From the NCBI RefSeq assembly GCF_018070075.1, contig NZ_JAGPXE010000002.1, forward strand, positions 248,001-312,000: 64,000 bases of DNA, written 5' to 3'. The notes beneath the pieces are model-generated. The model had not been told where the DNA came from and made no database searches. It saw nothing but the letters and a program-made list of their open reading frames with translations. Positions 7,161-15,157 of this stretch are shown piece after piece (position 1 is the first letter of the stretch; each line of letters starts with the position of its first letter). The DNA is from Saccharopolyspora endophytica. GTDB taxonomy: Bacteria; Actinomycetota; Actinomycetes; Mycobacteriales; Pseudonocardiaceae. Both the position numbers and the translations under genes were made by a program.

Positions 7161-9166
7161 CGCACGAACTCCTCGGGTCGTGGGTACGCGAAGTCCTGGT
7201 TCTGCAACCCCTGCGCGACGTCGATCAACTGCGCCAGCCGGACCACGACGTGCGGCCGGCCGTGCGAGGTCTCGCTCCAATCCCGCCCGGCGACGTACAA
7301 CTTCGCGAGCAGGTCCCCCGATTCCTGCGCCGCCTCGACGAGGATCGCCAGCAGCAGGTCCGCGTTGGAGATCAGTCCCGCCGTCGCGAACCACGTGCCG
7401 AGCAGGTGGTGGGTGTGGCCCGAGCGGTGCGCGAACAGCTCGCGCCAGCAGGCCACCAGGTCCGCCCGGACCTCCGCACGCGCGGCCAGCGGTCGCGACA
7501 CCCGCGCGGTGTCGACGAGCCGGCGCGGGTCGGCCGCGCGCGCGAACAGCGCGAAGTCGGCGGCCCGCGGTTTGGGCCGGCGCAGGCCGATCCGCAGTCG
7601 CTGCAACAACAACCGGAGCAGGGCATCGCTGCCGGCCGTGAGCTCCAGCAGCGCGTCCTGCGCAGTGGGGGCGCCGAGACCGCTCTCCCTGCGGGCCCGG
7701 TGGTGCAACCGCACGACCGCCTGGTCCGGGTAGTTCGGCGCGATCAGGTTGGCGGTGACCGTCACCAGGATCTGCCCGACCTCGTCGGGTAACTCGGAGT
7801 TCTTCGACCACTCGTAGACCAGGTACCGGAAGTGCCTGCCGTGGCGGGTGTCCTCCAGACCGTTGGTGAGCGCCTGGACCCCGAAGTCGCGCAGCGGCCT
7901 GCTCCGGTGGTTGCGCGGTTCGAGCCAGCGCTCCACCAGCCGGATGACGTGGTCGGGGCTGTTGGTGCGCAGCGCCTGCTCGGTGAACCGGTCGACCATG
8001 CTGACCCGATCTGCCCCGGTCAGCAGATCCATCCTGATGACCTCGTCCACCCACTGGCGGTAGGTGCTGCGCAGGTCCGGGTAGTTGTCCCAGAAGTGCT
8101 CCAGCAGCGCCCGGTCGAACTCCCACCGGCCGAGGTCGACGCGGTTCGGCGGTGCGATGTCGATGCCGAGGTCCTCGAGCTGCCCTCGGTAGCCGGGTTG
8201 TTCCAGCCGGGGTCGCTCGGAGCCGTCGAGCCCCAGCAGCTCCACGAGGTGGTGGGAGGCGAAGAACACCGCGTCGGGCGAGGCGCCGTGGCACATCGCC
8301 GAGGCCAGCAGGATCGCGCGTTCCCGCCCCGTCGGACGCTGCTCGACCAGCTTCGCCGCTTCGTCGCGCCGGTCGGCCTGCTCGGAGATCGCCTCTGCGA
8401 ACAGGTCGTCCAGCGGGCTGTGCGGCGCGCAGCGGCTGATCTCGATGATCCGCGTTGCGAGGTGGCTGATCTGCGCCATCGACTGGTCGAGGGCGGTGAC
8501 GACGTCCTCGGAGGCCAGCTGGCCCGCCGTGGGGTGCAGGCCTTCGGCTTCCAGGTGCCTGCGCAGGACCCGGTCGCCGGCGGGCCGGGAGAGGCGCGCG
8601 GTGAACTGGCGGAGCTCGTCGCCGAGGTGGTGCGCGAACTCGTCCGGCACCACCACGACGAGGTAGGCCTTGGCGTTGAGAAGCCGCGCCCGGAACTCGG
8701 GGAGCTCGCGCAGCCGGGTCAGGAACACGTCCTCGCTCGCGTCCAGCAGGTCGAGCACGAGCCGGTGATCGGTCAGCAGCTGGACGTCGGCCAGGCGGTG
8801 GGCGGGGTCGTAGGGCTCATCGGTGAGCAGGGCGTAGGGCGACTCGTCACCGGCCGATTCGTTGACCAGCACCTTGGCTGCGGTGCTGCGCCCGCTGCCG
8901 GGTTGGCCGGTCAGCAGCGCGGTCCTGTGCCTGCGGAGCTTCTCGCGCGCGCCGTCGAGGTCGTCCGGGGCCACGAAGCGCTGCTCGCTCCAGCTGAGGT
9001 CGCCCTTGAAGGTGATGCGGGGGCCGCGGATCCGGCTCATCACGCTCTCGTGCCCCGAGCCGAAGATGTTGTAGACGTTCCCGGTGCCGGTGTGGATCGA
9101 CGAGGCCGAGACCTCCTCCTCGAAGCGGGTTTCCGCCGATCCGTCCGGAACCTCGTCCTCGCTCAT
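7157..9166 (-). CDS. Large P-loop ATPase (STAND/NLR-like) paired with the TIR protein
   Basis: The 669-residue protein starts with about 50 disordered residues containing HTGTGNVYN (residues 25-33). It continues with a conserved segment PRITFKGDLSWSEQRFVAP and a P-loop LLTGQPGSGRSTAAK (about 85-98). A likely Walker B strand is HRLVLDLLDAS. The C-terminal two thirds are helical, Leu/Arg-rich and without a recognised domain, as in sensor regions of STAND proteins. The usual Walker A Lys is replaced by Arg in GxxGxGRS. The start codon overlaps the stop of the TIR gene by 4 nt. The N-terminal motif resembles the one at the end of the TIR protein, suggesting homotypic contact between sensor ATPase and effector. 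The family identity is inferred; the operon arrangement is directly seen. Confidence 0.75.
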   Translation of the reverse strand: MSEDEVPDGSAETRFEEEVSASSIHTGTGNVYNIFGSGHESVMSRIRGPRITFKGDLSWSEQRFVAPDDLDGAREKLRRHRTALLTGQPGSGRSTAAKVLVNESAGDESPYALLTDEPYDPAHRLADVQLLTDHRLVLDLLDASEDVFLTRLRELPEFRARLLNAKAYLVVVVPDEFAHHLGDELRQFTARLSRPAGDRVLRRHLEAEGLHPTAGQLASEDVVTALDQSMAQISHLATRIIEISRCAPHSPLDDLFAEAISEQADRRDEAAKLVEQRPTGRERAILLASAMCHGASPDAVFFASHHLVELLGLDGSERPRLEQPGYRGQLEDLGIDIAPPNRVDLGRWEFDRALLEHFWDNYPDLRSTYRQWVDEVIRMDLLTGADRVSMVDRFTEQALRTNSPDHVIRLVERWLEPRNHRSRPLRDFGVQALTNGLEDTRHGRHFRYLVYEWSKNSELPDEVGQILVTVTANLIAPNYPDQAVVRLHHRARRESGLGAPTAQDALLELTAGSDALLRLLLQRLRIGLRRPKPRAADFALFARAADPRRLVDTARVSRPLAARAEVRADLVACWRELFAHRSGHTHHLLGTWFATAGLISNADLLLAILVEAAQESGDLLAKLYVAGRDWSETSHGRPHVVVRLAQLIDVAQGLQNQDFAYPRPEEFVR

Positions 9167-9852
9167 CGCCGGTCACCACCGCGCGGACCGCCCTGGTTGA
9201 ACTGGTCGCCCGACCCGCTGTGGTGGTTGCCGTAGGTCGGCCCGTTGAAGTGGGTGGTCGCCTGCGGCCCGCCGATGGTCAGGCCGCCGTGCAGATCCCG
9301 CATCTGCACGTGGGTGCCGTCCACGTTGCCCGAGTTGTAGTTGTGGACGTCGCCGGATCGCGGCGGTTCTTCGGCCTGGTCGTCCTGGAGCGCGGGGACG
9401 AGGGTGATCAGCCTGCTGGCGAGCCGGTCCAGGTCGTCCTGCGCGTTGCGGACGTCGAAGTCCAGCGCGTTGAGGTAGGCCAGCGCCTCCAGCTCCTCGG
9501 GGAGCTCCGCGGGCGTGAGGTGCGGCAGACCACGTCCACAGTGGACAGGGATGACCCGCGCGCCCGCCTTCATGGCGTTGAGGATCTCCATCCTGGTGAA
9601 GTCCCCCTCCTGCGCCAGGCGCAGGTTCCCCTGCTCATCACGGGCTTTCGACCAGTTGGCTCCCATCAGGACGAGCAGGACGGAGGTGGTGGCCGCCTCG
9701 CGGAGCAGGCGTGCGCGGTAGTCCTCCCCCGGAGCGCCCTTGGCGTCGCGGAACACCAGCTTGTCGCCGAAGCGCTCCGACAGGTAGCTCTCGATGTGGG
9801 CGGCGGCGAACTCGCCGTCGCCGCTGCGGTAGTTGACGAAGATCTCGGGCAC
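9163..9852 (-). CDS. TIR-domain effector with C-terminal amyloid-type motif
   Basis: Residues 1 to about 150 form a bacterial TIR domain: IFVNYRSGDGEFAAAHIESYL, then FRDAKGAPGEDYR, LLVLMGANWS and FTRMEILNAMKAGARVIPV. Glu89 in the last block is at the position of the catalytic Glu of NAD-cleaving TIRs. The tail (about 160-229) is Gly/Asn/His-rich and holds GNVDGTHVQMRDLHGG (residues 175-190), close to known bacterial amyloid signalling motifs, and later HSGSGDQFN (211-219). The GTG start follows GAGGAGA. It is 37 nt downstream of the XRE gene and overlaps the ATPase gene by 4 nt. By family knowledge it likely degrades NAD+ when the ATPase is triggered; no activity is shown by sequence alone. 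Confidence 0.85.
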   Translation of the reverse strand: MPEIFVNYRSGDGEFAAAHIESYLSERFGDKLVFRDAKGAPGEDYRARLLREAATTSVLLVLMGANWSKARDEQGNLRLAQEGDFTRMEILNAMKAGARVIPVHCGRGLPHLTPAELPEELEALAYLNALDFDVRNAQDDLDRLASRLITLVPALQDDQAEEPPRSGDVHNYNSGNVDGTHVQMRDLHGGLTIGGPQATTHFNGPTYGNHHSGSGDQFNQGGPRGGDRR

Positions 9853-9889
9853 GGTCTTATTCTCCTCTTCCGGTGCGGGGTGGGAGCGT

Positions 9890-11170
9890 TCAGGCGTTCT
9901 GGTGCAGGGAGGCGATCAGCGCGGGTTGGAGGGCCTGGACCGCGGGGACGCGGTGGTGCCGGGCCAGCAGCTGGCTGAGCTTGCGCAGGTCGTTGAGCAC
10001 CGTCGCCGAGCTGACGGCGTCGACGATCGGCAGCGCGTCGGCGGTCAGCGCGCAGGCGTGCTCGATCTCGCCCGCGGTGGCGTGCGACAGGGCGCGGCGG
10101 ATGCCGTAGCGGGCGCGGGACCGCAGCGCCTGCTCCGGCAGCGCCTCGACCTCGCGGTCGAGGACCTCTCCGGCCGCGCGGGCGCGGCCCAGGTCGTGCA
10201 GGCACCAGCCGGCGACCATCGAGACCGGATCGCTGAGGTTCGTGGAGCCCAGCGATGGTCCCGCCTCGGGTTGCGCGGCGTTGAGGTGTTCGCGGGCGAG
10301 GTCCAGGGCGCGCATCGACGCGTCGTGGTCACCTGCCAGCGCATGACCCTGGGCCTCGTGCAGCGCGGCCCAGCCCCGGATGTGGTCGGTGATCGCGTTC
10401 TGCCTGGCCAGCTGGGCGACCTCGATGGTCTGCCGCGCGTCGTGGCGGTAGAGGTCGACCACCGCGCGGCGCACCAGCGCGTAGGCGCCGAGCCTGCGGT
10501 CACCACCGGCCTCGGCGAGCTCGACGGACTGGTCGGTCCACCACATCGCCGCTCGGTCGTCGCCGGCCTCCTGCGTCATCCAGCCCGCGTACTCCGCGTA
10601 CCGGGCCGTCAGCGCCAGGAGCTCCGCCGCCTGGCCGGGTTTCGCGTTCTGCGCCAGCGCGCGCAGCGAATGCGTCTGCGCGATCAGCGGCGGCAGCACC
10701 AGGGAAGGGCTCGTGGTCTGCCCGAGCTTGCGCAGCTGTTCGAACATCACGTGGAACGGCTCCACGGAACCGGTGTCGGCGACCGCCGGGCGGGCGCCGC
10801 CCAGCCCGAACGCCACCACCGACGCGGCACCCGCGGTCAGCACGCTCCTGCGGTCCATCGGCTGGAAAGAACTGCTTCCGCTCGAATCGAGTCGCAACAC
10901 CCACACCTCATCACCGTTGGTCGTGATTTCGGATGGCGGAGGTGTTTCCGGCGACTGGTCGGGAACGAGTTCGGACAGCTTTCCCCCGGCGTTCAGCTCG
11001 GCGTCGCAGCGACGCGCGAAATCGGGAGTCGGTTGTTTGCTCCCGGTTTCGATTTTGCTGAGGTAGCCCTTGCTGTAATGCAGAATTCCAGCGAGTCGGG
11101 AGAGCGACAGCCCGGCCTCGATCCGCAATCGTCGAAGCTCCGCCCCGAACAGTGTGGGCCGCTGGGTCAA
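9890..11170 (-). CDS. XRE-family regulator with TPR-like C-terminal region
   Basis: The best start is a TTG at 11170, preceded by GGAGGA with 4-nt spacing, giving 426 residues beginning with TQRPTLFGAELRRLRIEAGLS. A helix-turn-helix of the XRE type covers about residues 8-65 (LSLSRLAGILHYSKGYLSKIETG). A linker with a hydrophobic segment (VLTAGAASVVAFGLGGA, about 125-145) follows, and the remainder is alpha-helical with TPR-like character (WWTDQSVELAEAGGDRRLGAYALVRRAVVDLY). Such regulators are abundant in actinomycetes and often control a neighbouring gene set. It precedes the TIR gene by 37 nt on the same strand, so it may regulate and be co-transcribed with the TIR/ATPase system. Confidence 0.85.
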   Translation of the reverse strand: MTQRPTLFGAELRRLRIEAGLSLSRLAGILHYSKGYLSKIETGSKQPTPDFARRCDAELNAGGKLSELVPDQSPETPPPSEITTNGDEVWVLRLDSSGSSSFQPMDRRSVLTAGAASVVAFGLGGARPAVADTGSVEPFHVMFEQLRKLGQTTSPSLVLPPLIAQTHSLRALAQNAKPGQAAELLALTARYAEYAGWMTQEAGDDRAAMWWTDQSVELAEAGGDRRLGAYALVRRAVVDLYRHDARQTIEVAQLARQNAITDHIRGWAALHEAQGHALAGDHDASMRALDLAREHLNAAQPEAGPSLGSTNLSDPVSMVAGWCLHDLGRARAAGEVLDREVEALPEQALRSRARYGIRRALSHATAGEIEHACALTADALPIVDAVSSATVLNDLRKLSQLLARHHRVPAVQALQPALIASLHQNA

Positions 11171-11306
11171 CTCGTCCTCCGGGTTGCCCGTTTCCCGATT
11201 CTCTCGGCACCGGGCAACGGGTGTTCGGCCAGGCCCACCACGGCACATGGTGGTGAGTGCGGGTCCAGTCGAAAAACTGGAACTCCGCCTGACCATAGGA
11301 GAAGTG

Positions 11307-11588
11307 ATGATCACCGACGACCTCTCCCGCGAATTGACACCCGAACAGCGCAGCGCCTCGCCGGAGGTCCAGCTCGGCCGAGTCGCGATGACGCTGGGAT
11401 TCACCGCGGTCCAGCTGTGGGCGATCTTCGAGCTCGCCTCGTTGAACCTGTCCGGAGCCGCATTGGTGGCGCTCGTCGTCGTCATGGCCGCCGCAATCCT
11501 CGTCGCCGTCGAATCCTGGAGTGACATCGTCAAGAACGCATCAGCAGGGATGCGTTCTTCGACGGATCTTCACCGAGAACCGAACTGA
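11307..11588 (+). CDS. Small two-helix membrane protein
   Basis: The ATG at 11307 follows AGGAGA and gives a 93-residue protein. A charged N-terminus (about 1-22) is followed by two hydrophobic helices (VAMTLGFTAVQLWAIFELA and GAALVALVVVMAAAILVAV) and a short polar tail ending in HREPN. It is divergent from the XRE regulator with a 136-bp shared upstream region, and so may be controlled by it. No family recognised; the clear ribosome site, the membrane profile and two hairpins after the stop support a real gene. Confidence 0.65.
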   Translation: MITDDLSRELTPEQRSASPEVQLGRVAMTLGFTAVQLWAIFELASLNLSGAALVALVVVMAAAILVAVESWSDIVKNASAGMRSSTDLHREPN

Positions 11589-11611
11589 GCGGCGGGCAAT
11601 TGGTCCGGTTT

Positions 11612-11645
11612 CCCGTTTCCCGTGGTGCTGTGACCGGGAAACGGG
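11612..11645 (+). terminator. Hairpin after the small membrane protein gene
   Basis: Perfect 11-bp arms CCCGTTTCCCG and CGGGAAACGGG with a 12-nt loop lie 23 nt after the stop at 11588. It is the first of two successive hairpins in a convergent gap. Confidence 0.6.
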
Positions 11646-11651
11646 CGCGAA

Positions 11652-11684
11652 GGGCGGAGCGGCGCTGGGGGTGTCGCTCCGCCC
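11652..11684. terminator. Second hairpin, shared by convergent genes
   Basis: Perfect 10-bp arms GGGCGGAGCG and CGCTCCGCCC (11 bp with the flanking A-T pair) are followed on the plus strand by a pyrimidine run. It sits 9 nt from the stop of the convergent SorC gene and probably serves both directions. Confidence 0.65.
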
Positions 11685-11693
11685 TCTTCTTCG

Positions 11694-12674
11694 CTACTGC
11701 AGCGGGCGTTCGGTGACGTGCTGCAGGAGCCGGTCGCCGGCGTCGGCGTCGGTGATGAGGGTGTTGACGATCCCGGAGCGCAGCACCGCGTCTATGGCGC
11801 GGGCCTTCGGGGTGGTGTAGCCGACGGCGATCACCTCCGGCACGGCCCGCAGCTGCTCGTGCGGGATCGCCAGGACGTGGTGGGCCAGCCCGGTGGACAG
11901 CGCGTTGCCGTCGGCGTCGAAGAGCCGGGCGGCGATCTCGGCGGTGGCGCCGCGCTGCCGGATCGACTCGCGCTCGGCCGGGCTCAGCGCGTCGTAGACG
12001 GTGGACTCGTTCGGCTGCCAGGCGCCGATGCTGACCACGGCCTTGGTCAGGTGATGGAACTGCTCGAAGGTCTCGGCGATGCCGGGTTGGTTGCGCAGGA
12101 TCTCGGTGGTGCGGCGGTCGGGCAGCACCAGCGGCCCGTAGATGGGGTAGGAGTCGCCGCCGCTGGCCGCGGCCACTCGGCCCACCGTTTCCACCGAACG
12201 GTCCCGCATGTCCATGCCCGCTTGGACGCCGCACAGCTGCACGATGGGGCACTTGGGCAGGCTGCGGATCGCCTCGGCCATGGCGTTGACCGATCGCGCC
12301 CAGGACAGGCCGATGACGTCGCCCGGAACCGTGATCTCGGAGAGGAGCTGGGCGGCGAGCACGCCCACCCGTCGGCGCAGCTCCGGCCGTTCGGCCTTCG
12401 ATTGCGCTCGGTTGAGCACCAGCACGCGGCGCAGCCCGTAGGCCGTCCGGAGTCGTTCGGACTGCTCCACGTCGACCGGGAAAGGTAACTCGAACGAGAT
12501 CTTGATCAAGCCGTTCTCCTGGGCGGATGCCAGAATCCGGGCGACCTTGAAGCGGCTGATCCCGAACTCCTCGGCGATCTCCAGCTTCGAGCGCCCGGCC
12601 ACGTAGAACCGGTGCGCGATGGACGCCGCGGTCATGGTGTCGATCAGCCCGCTGCGCGGCCGAGGTGTGCTCAT
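11694..12674 (-). CDS. SorC/DeoR-family sugar-responsive transcriptional regulator
   Basis: The 326-residue product has an N-terminal helix-turn-helix (about 15-55: AHRFYVAGRSKLEIAEEFGISRFKVARILASAQENGLI) and a SorC-type sugar-phosphate-binding domain (about 65-320), with recognisable blocks GDVIGLSWARSVNAMAEAI and TEILRNQPGIAE. Family members bind phosphorylated or free sugars/polyols and act as activators or repressors. It is divergent from a zinc dehydrogenase and ABC importer operon, the expected target. A perfect 16-bp palindrome overlaps its own start codon and a similar site lies just before the dehydrogenase gene, which supports auto- and divergent regulation. Confidence 0.92.
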   Translation of the reverse strand: MSTPRPRSGLIDTMTAASIAHRFYVAGRSKLEIAEEFGISRFKVARILASAQENGLIKISFELPFPVDVEQSERLRTAYGLRRVLVLNRAQSKAERPELRRRVGVLAAQLLSEITVPGDVIGLSWARSVNAMAEAIRSLPKCPIVQLCGVQAGMDMRDRSVETVGRVAAASGGDSYPIYGPLVLPDRRTTEILRNQPGIAETFEQFHHLTKAVVSIGAWQPNESTVYDALSPAERESIRQRGATAEIAARLFDADGNALSTGLAHHVLAIPHEQLRAVPEVIAVGYTTPKARAIDAVLRSGIVNTLITDADAGDRLLQHVTERPLQ

Positions 12675-12682
12675 ATGAGCAC
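12667..12682. promoter_or_regulatory. Palindromic operator over the SorC start codon
   Basis: GTGCTCATATGAGCAC is a perfect 16-bp palindrome that includes the ATG of the SorC gene. Its core GCTCA-NN-TGAGC recurs at 12773-12784. A repressor bound here would block its own expression. Confidence 0.6.
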
Positions 12683-12771
12683 TATAACGTGAAAACTTGA
12701 CCAGAGGTTGACGCGATCACCAGTGAACCTCTTCAATGCGGGGCAAGTTCAGGGCAGAGTACAGCGCAGTT

Positions 12772-12785
12772 CGCTCAGATGAGCG
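12772..12785. promoter_or_regulatory. Second copy of the putative SorC operator, ahead of the dehydrogenase operon
   Basis: CGCTCAGATGAGCG has perfect 6-bp arms around two central bases and shares the GCTCA-NN-TGAGC core with the site at the SorC start. It ends 19 bp before the ATG at 12805. A further dyad (AGAGGTT ... AACCTCT and AACTTG ... CAAGTT) lies between the two sites at about 12694-12750. Confidence 0.55.
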
Positions 12786-12804
12786 CTCTGGAGGCGGAGG
12801 TTAG

Positions 12805-13806
12805 ATGCGCGCCGCGATCATTGACGAACCCGGGTCCATCCGGGTCGGTGACGTACCGGATCCGGTACCGCGGGAGCGGCAGTTGGTGGTGAAGGTCGGG
12901 GCCACCGGGATTTGCGGCACCGACGTGCACATCGCCGACGGGCACTTCCCGCCGACGCCCTACCCGATCGTGCCGGGCCACGAGTTCGCCGGTGAGGTCG
13001 TCGAAGTGGGTCCGGACGTGCCGGGCGAGTGGAAGGTGGGCGACCGGGTCGCGGTCGACCCGTCGTTGTTCTGCGGCTACTGCACCCCGTGCCGCAACGG
13101 GCACGGGAACCTGTGCGCGAACTGGGGTGCCACCGGTGACACCGTCGACGGCGCGTTCGCCGAGTACGTCGCGGTGCCCTCGGCGAACTGCTACCGGATG
13201 CCCGAGGGGCTGAACTGGCAGCAGGGAGCCCTGGTTGAGCCGGTCTCCTGCGCGGTGCACGGCGTCCGCCAGATCGGCGTCGAGGCCGGCGAGAAGTTCC
13301 TCGTCATCGGCGCGGGCACGATGGGCCTGCTGATGCAGCAGCTGCTCCAGCGCGCGGGCGCGCAGGTCACCGTCGCCGACCGCAACGCGTCGCGGCTGCC
13401 GCGCGCGCAGCGGCTGGGCGCGGTCGCCGTCGTGGAGGACGCCAGCGAGCTGGACTCCGACTTCGACGCCGCCGTGGACTGCACCGGCGCGGCCCCAGCC
13501 ATCGAGACCGCGTTCGACAAGCTGCGCCGCGGCGGGCGGCTGCTGGTCTTCGGCGTCGCCCCGGCGGAGGCGCGAATCTCGTTGTCGCCCTTCCGCATCT
13601 ACAACGACGAGATCAAGATCGTCGGTTCGATGGCGGTGCTGCACAGCTTCGGCCCCGCGCTGGACCTCATGGCGATGGGCGCGATCAACAGCGACGAGCT
13701 GCTGACCGACGCGCTGCCGCTGGAGGAGTTCGGCAAGGCGCTCGAACTCATGCGCAGCGGCGCCGGTCTCAAGGTCCAGGTCCTGCCGGGAGGTGCGGAT
13801 GCCTAG
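12805..13806 (+). CDS. Zinc-dependent alcohol/polyol dehydrogenase (MDR superfamily)
   Basis: The 333-residue product shows the medium-chain dehydrogenase layout. The catalytic zinc site is in TGICGTDVHIADGHFP and PGHEFAGEV, a structural zinc site is formed by CGYCTPCRNGHGNLC (about 85-100), and a Rossmann motif is seen in VIGAGTMGLLMQQL (about 165-178). It resembles sorbitol/threitol-type dehydrogenases that oxidise a polyol to a ketose with NAD(P)+. GGAGG precedes the ATG. Its stop overlaps the substrate-binding protein gene by 8 nt, making it the first gene of the importer operon. The substrate is most likely the transported polyol or sugar, but which one is not evident. Confidence 0.9.
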   Translation: MRAAIIDEPGSIRVGDVPDPVPRERQLVVKVGATGICGTDVHIADGHFPPTPYPIVPGHEFAGEVVEVGPDVPGEWKVGDRVAVDPSLFCGYCTPCRNGHGNLCANWGATGDTVDGAFAEYVAVPSANCYRMPEGLNWQQGALVEPVSCAVHGVRQIGVEAGEKFLVIGAGTMGLLMQQLLQRAGAQVTVADRNASRLPRAQRLGAVAVVEDASELDSDFDAAVDCTGAAPAIETAFDKLRRGGRLLVFGVAPAEARISLSPFRIYNDEIKIVGSMAVLHSFGPALDLMAMGAINSDELLTDALPLEEFGKALELMRSGAGLKVQVLPGGADA

Positions 13807-15157
13807 GCGGTTAAGGCGCAGCCGGATAAGGCTCGCGCTGCTGGCGATGGTCAGCCTGCTGCTGACCAGCTGCGCCGGAGCCGGTGCGATCGGTTCCGGC
13901 GGGCGAACCCTGGTGATCGCGATCGTGTCCAACCCGCAGATGGAGGACGCGGTCGCGCTCAAGGGCGAGTTCGAGAAGGAGAACCCCGGCATCAAGCTGA
14001 AGTTCGTTCAGCTGCCGGAGAACCAGGCGCGCGCGAAGATCACCGCCTCCACCGCCACCCAGGGCGGCGAGTTCGACGTGGCGATGATCAGCAATTACGA
14101 GACCCCGCAGTGGGCGGCCAACGGCTGGCTGGAGAACCTGCAGCCCTACATCGACAAGACCCCCGGCTACGACGCGAACGACTTCATCCCCAGCATCCGG
14201 GATTCGCTGTCGCACCAGGGCTCGATGTACGCGGTTCCGTTCTACGGCGAGTCGTCGTTCCTGACCTACCGCAAGGACCTCTTCCAGCAGGCCGGGCTGA
14301 CCATGCCGGAACACCCGACGTGGCAGCAGATCGCCGACTTCGCCGCGAAGCTGGACAACCCCGCCACCGGCGTCTCCGGGATCTGCCTGCGCGGCAAGCC
14401 CGGCTGGGGCGAGAGCCTGGCGCCGTTCTCCACGGTCGCCAACACCTTCGGCGCCCGCTACTTCGACGAGAACTGGAACGCCCAGATCACCTCGCCGGAG
14501 TTCAAGGCGGCGGCGAACTTCTACGTCGACCTGGTCCGCGAGCACGGCGAGGTCGGTGCTTCCAGCGCCGGGTTCTCCGAGTGCGGCACGCACTACGCGC
14601 AGGGCCAGGCCGCGATGTGGTACGACGCGACGGTCATGGCCGGCACCAACGAGGACCCGGCCGAGAGCAAGGTGGTCGGCAAGAACGGCTACGTGGCCGC
14701 TCCCGTCGAGCGCACCGCCGAGGCCGGTTGGCTCTACACCTGGTCGCTCGCGATGCCCAAGGTCGCCAAGGACAAGGACGCGGCCTGGCGGTTCATGAGC
14801 TGGATGACCTCCAAGCAGTTCGTCAAGCAGGTCGGCACCACCTTCGGCTGGAACCGGGTTCCGCCGGGCGTGCGCAAGTCGACCTACGAGATCCCGGAGT
14901 ACCAGCAGGCCGCTGCCGCCTACGCCAAGCCGACGCTGAACGGCATCGACAAGGCGCAGCAGTCCAACACGATGGTGAACCCGGTCCCGTACCCGGGGAT
15001 CCAGTTCGTCGGCATCCCGGAGTTCCAGGACCTCGGAACCCGGATCAGCCAGCAGTTGTCGGCGGCCATCGCCGGACGGATCACCGTCGACGAGGCCCTG
15101 GAGCAGTCCCAGGAATACGCCGAGTCCGTCGGCGAGTCCTACCGGGAGACGCGATGA
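13799..15157 (+). CDS. ABC transporter sugar/polyol-binding lipoprotein
   Basis: This 452-residue extracytoplasmic binding protein (family 1, maltose/sorbitol type) begins with a basic stretch MPRRLRRSRIR and a hydrophobic core ending in the lipobox LLTSC, so it should be a membrane-anchored lipoprotein. Typical segments are EFEKENPGIKLKFVQLPENQAR and MYAVPFYGESSFLTYRKDLFQQAGL. The ATG at 13799 is preferred over the GTG at 13793 because GGGAGG precedes it with good spacing. It overlaps the dehydrogenase gene and is followed by two permease genes. Length and motifs resemble SmoE/MtlE-like binding proteins for sorbitol or mannitol; the exact ligand is inference. Confidence 0.92.
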   Translation: MPRRLRRSRIRLALLAMVSLLLTSCAGAGAIGSGGRTLVIAIVSNPQMEDAVALKGEFEKENPGIKLKFVQLPENQARAKITASTATQGGEFDVAMISNYETPQWAANGWLENLQPYIDKTPGYDANDFIPSIRDSLSHQGSMYAVPFYGESSFLTYRKDLFQQAGLTMPEHPTWQQIADFAAKLDNPATGVSGICLRGKPGWGESLAPFSTVANTFGARYFDENWNAQITSPEFKAAANFYVDLVREHGEVGASSAGFSECGTHYAQGQAAMWYDATVMAGTNEDPAESKVVGKNGYVAAPVERTAEAGWLYTWSLAMPKVAKDKDAAWRFMSWMTSKQFVKQVGTTFGWNRVPPGVRKSTYEIPEYQQAAAAYAKPTLNGIDKAQQSNTMVNPVPYPGIQFVGIPEFQDLGTRISQQLSAAIAGRITVDEALEQSQEYAESVGESYRETR

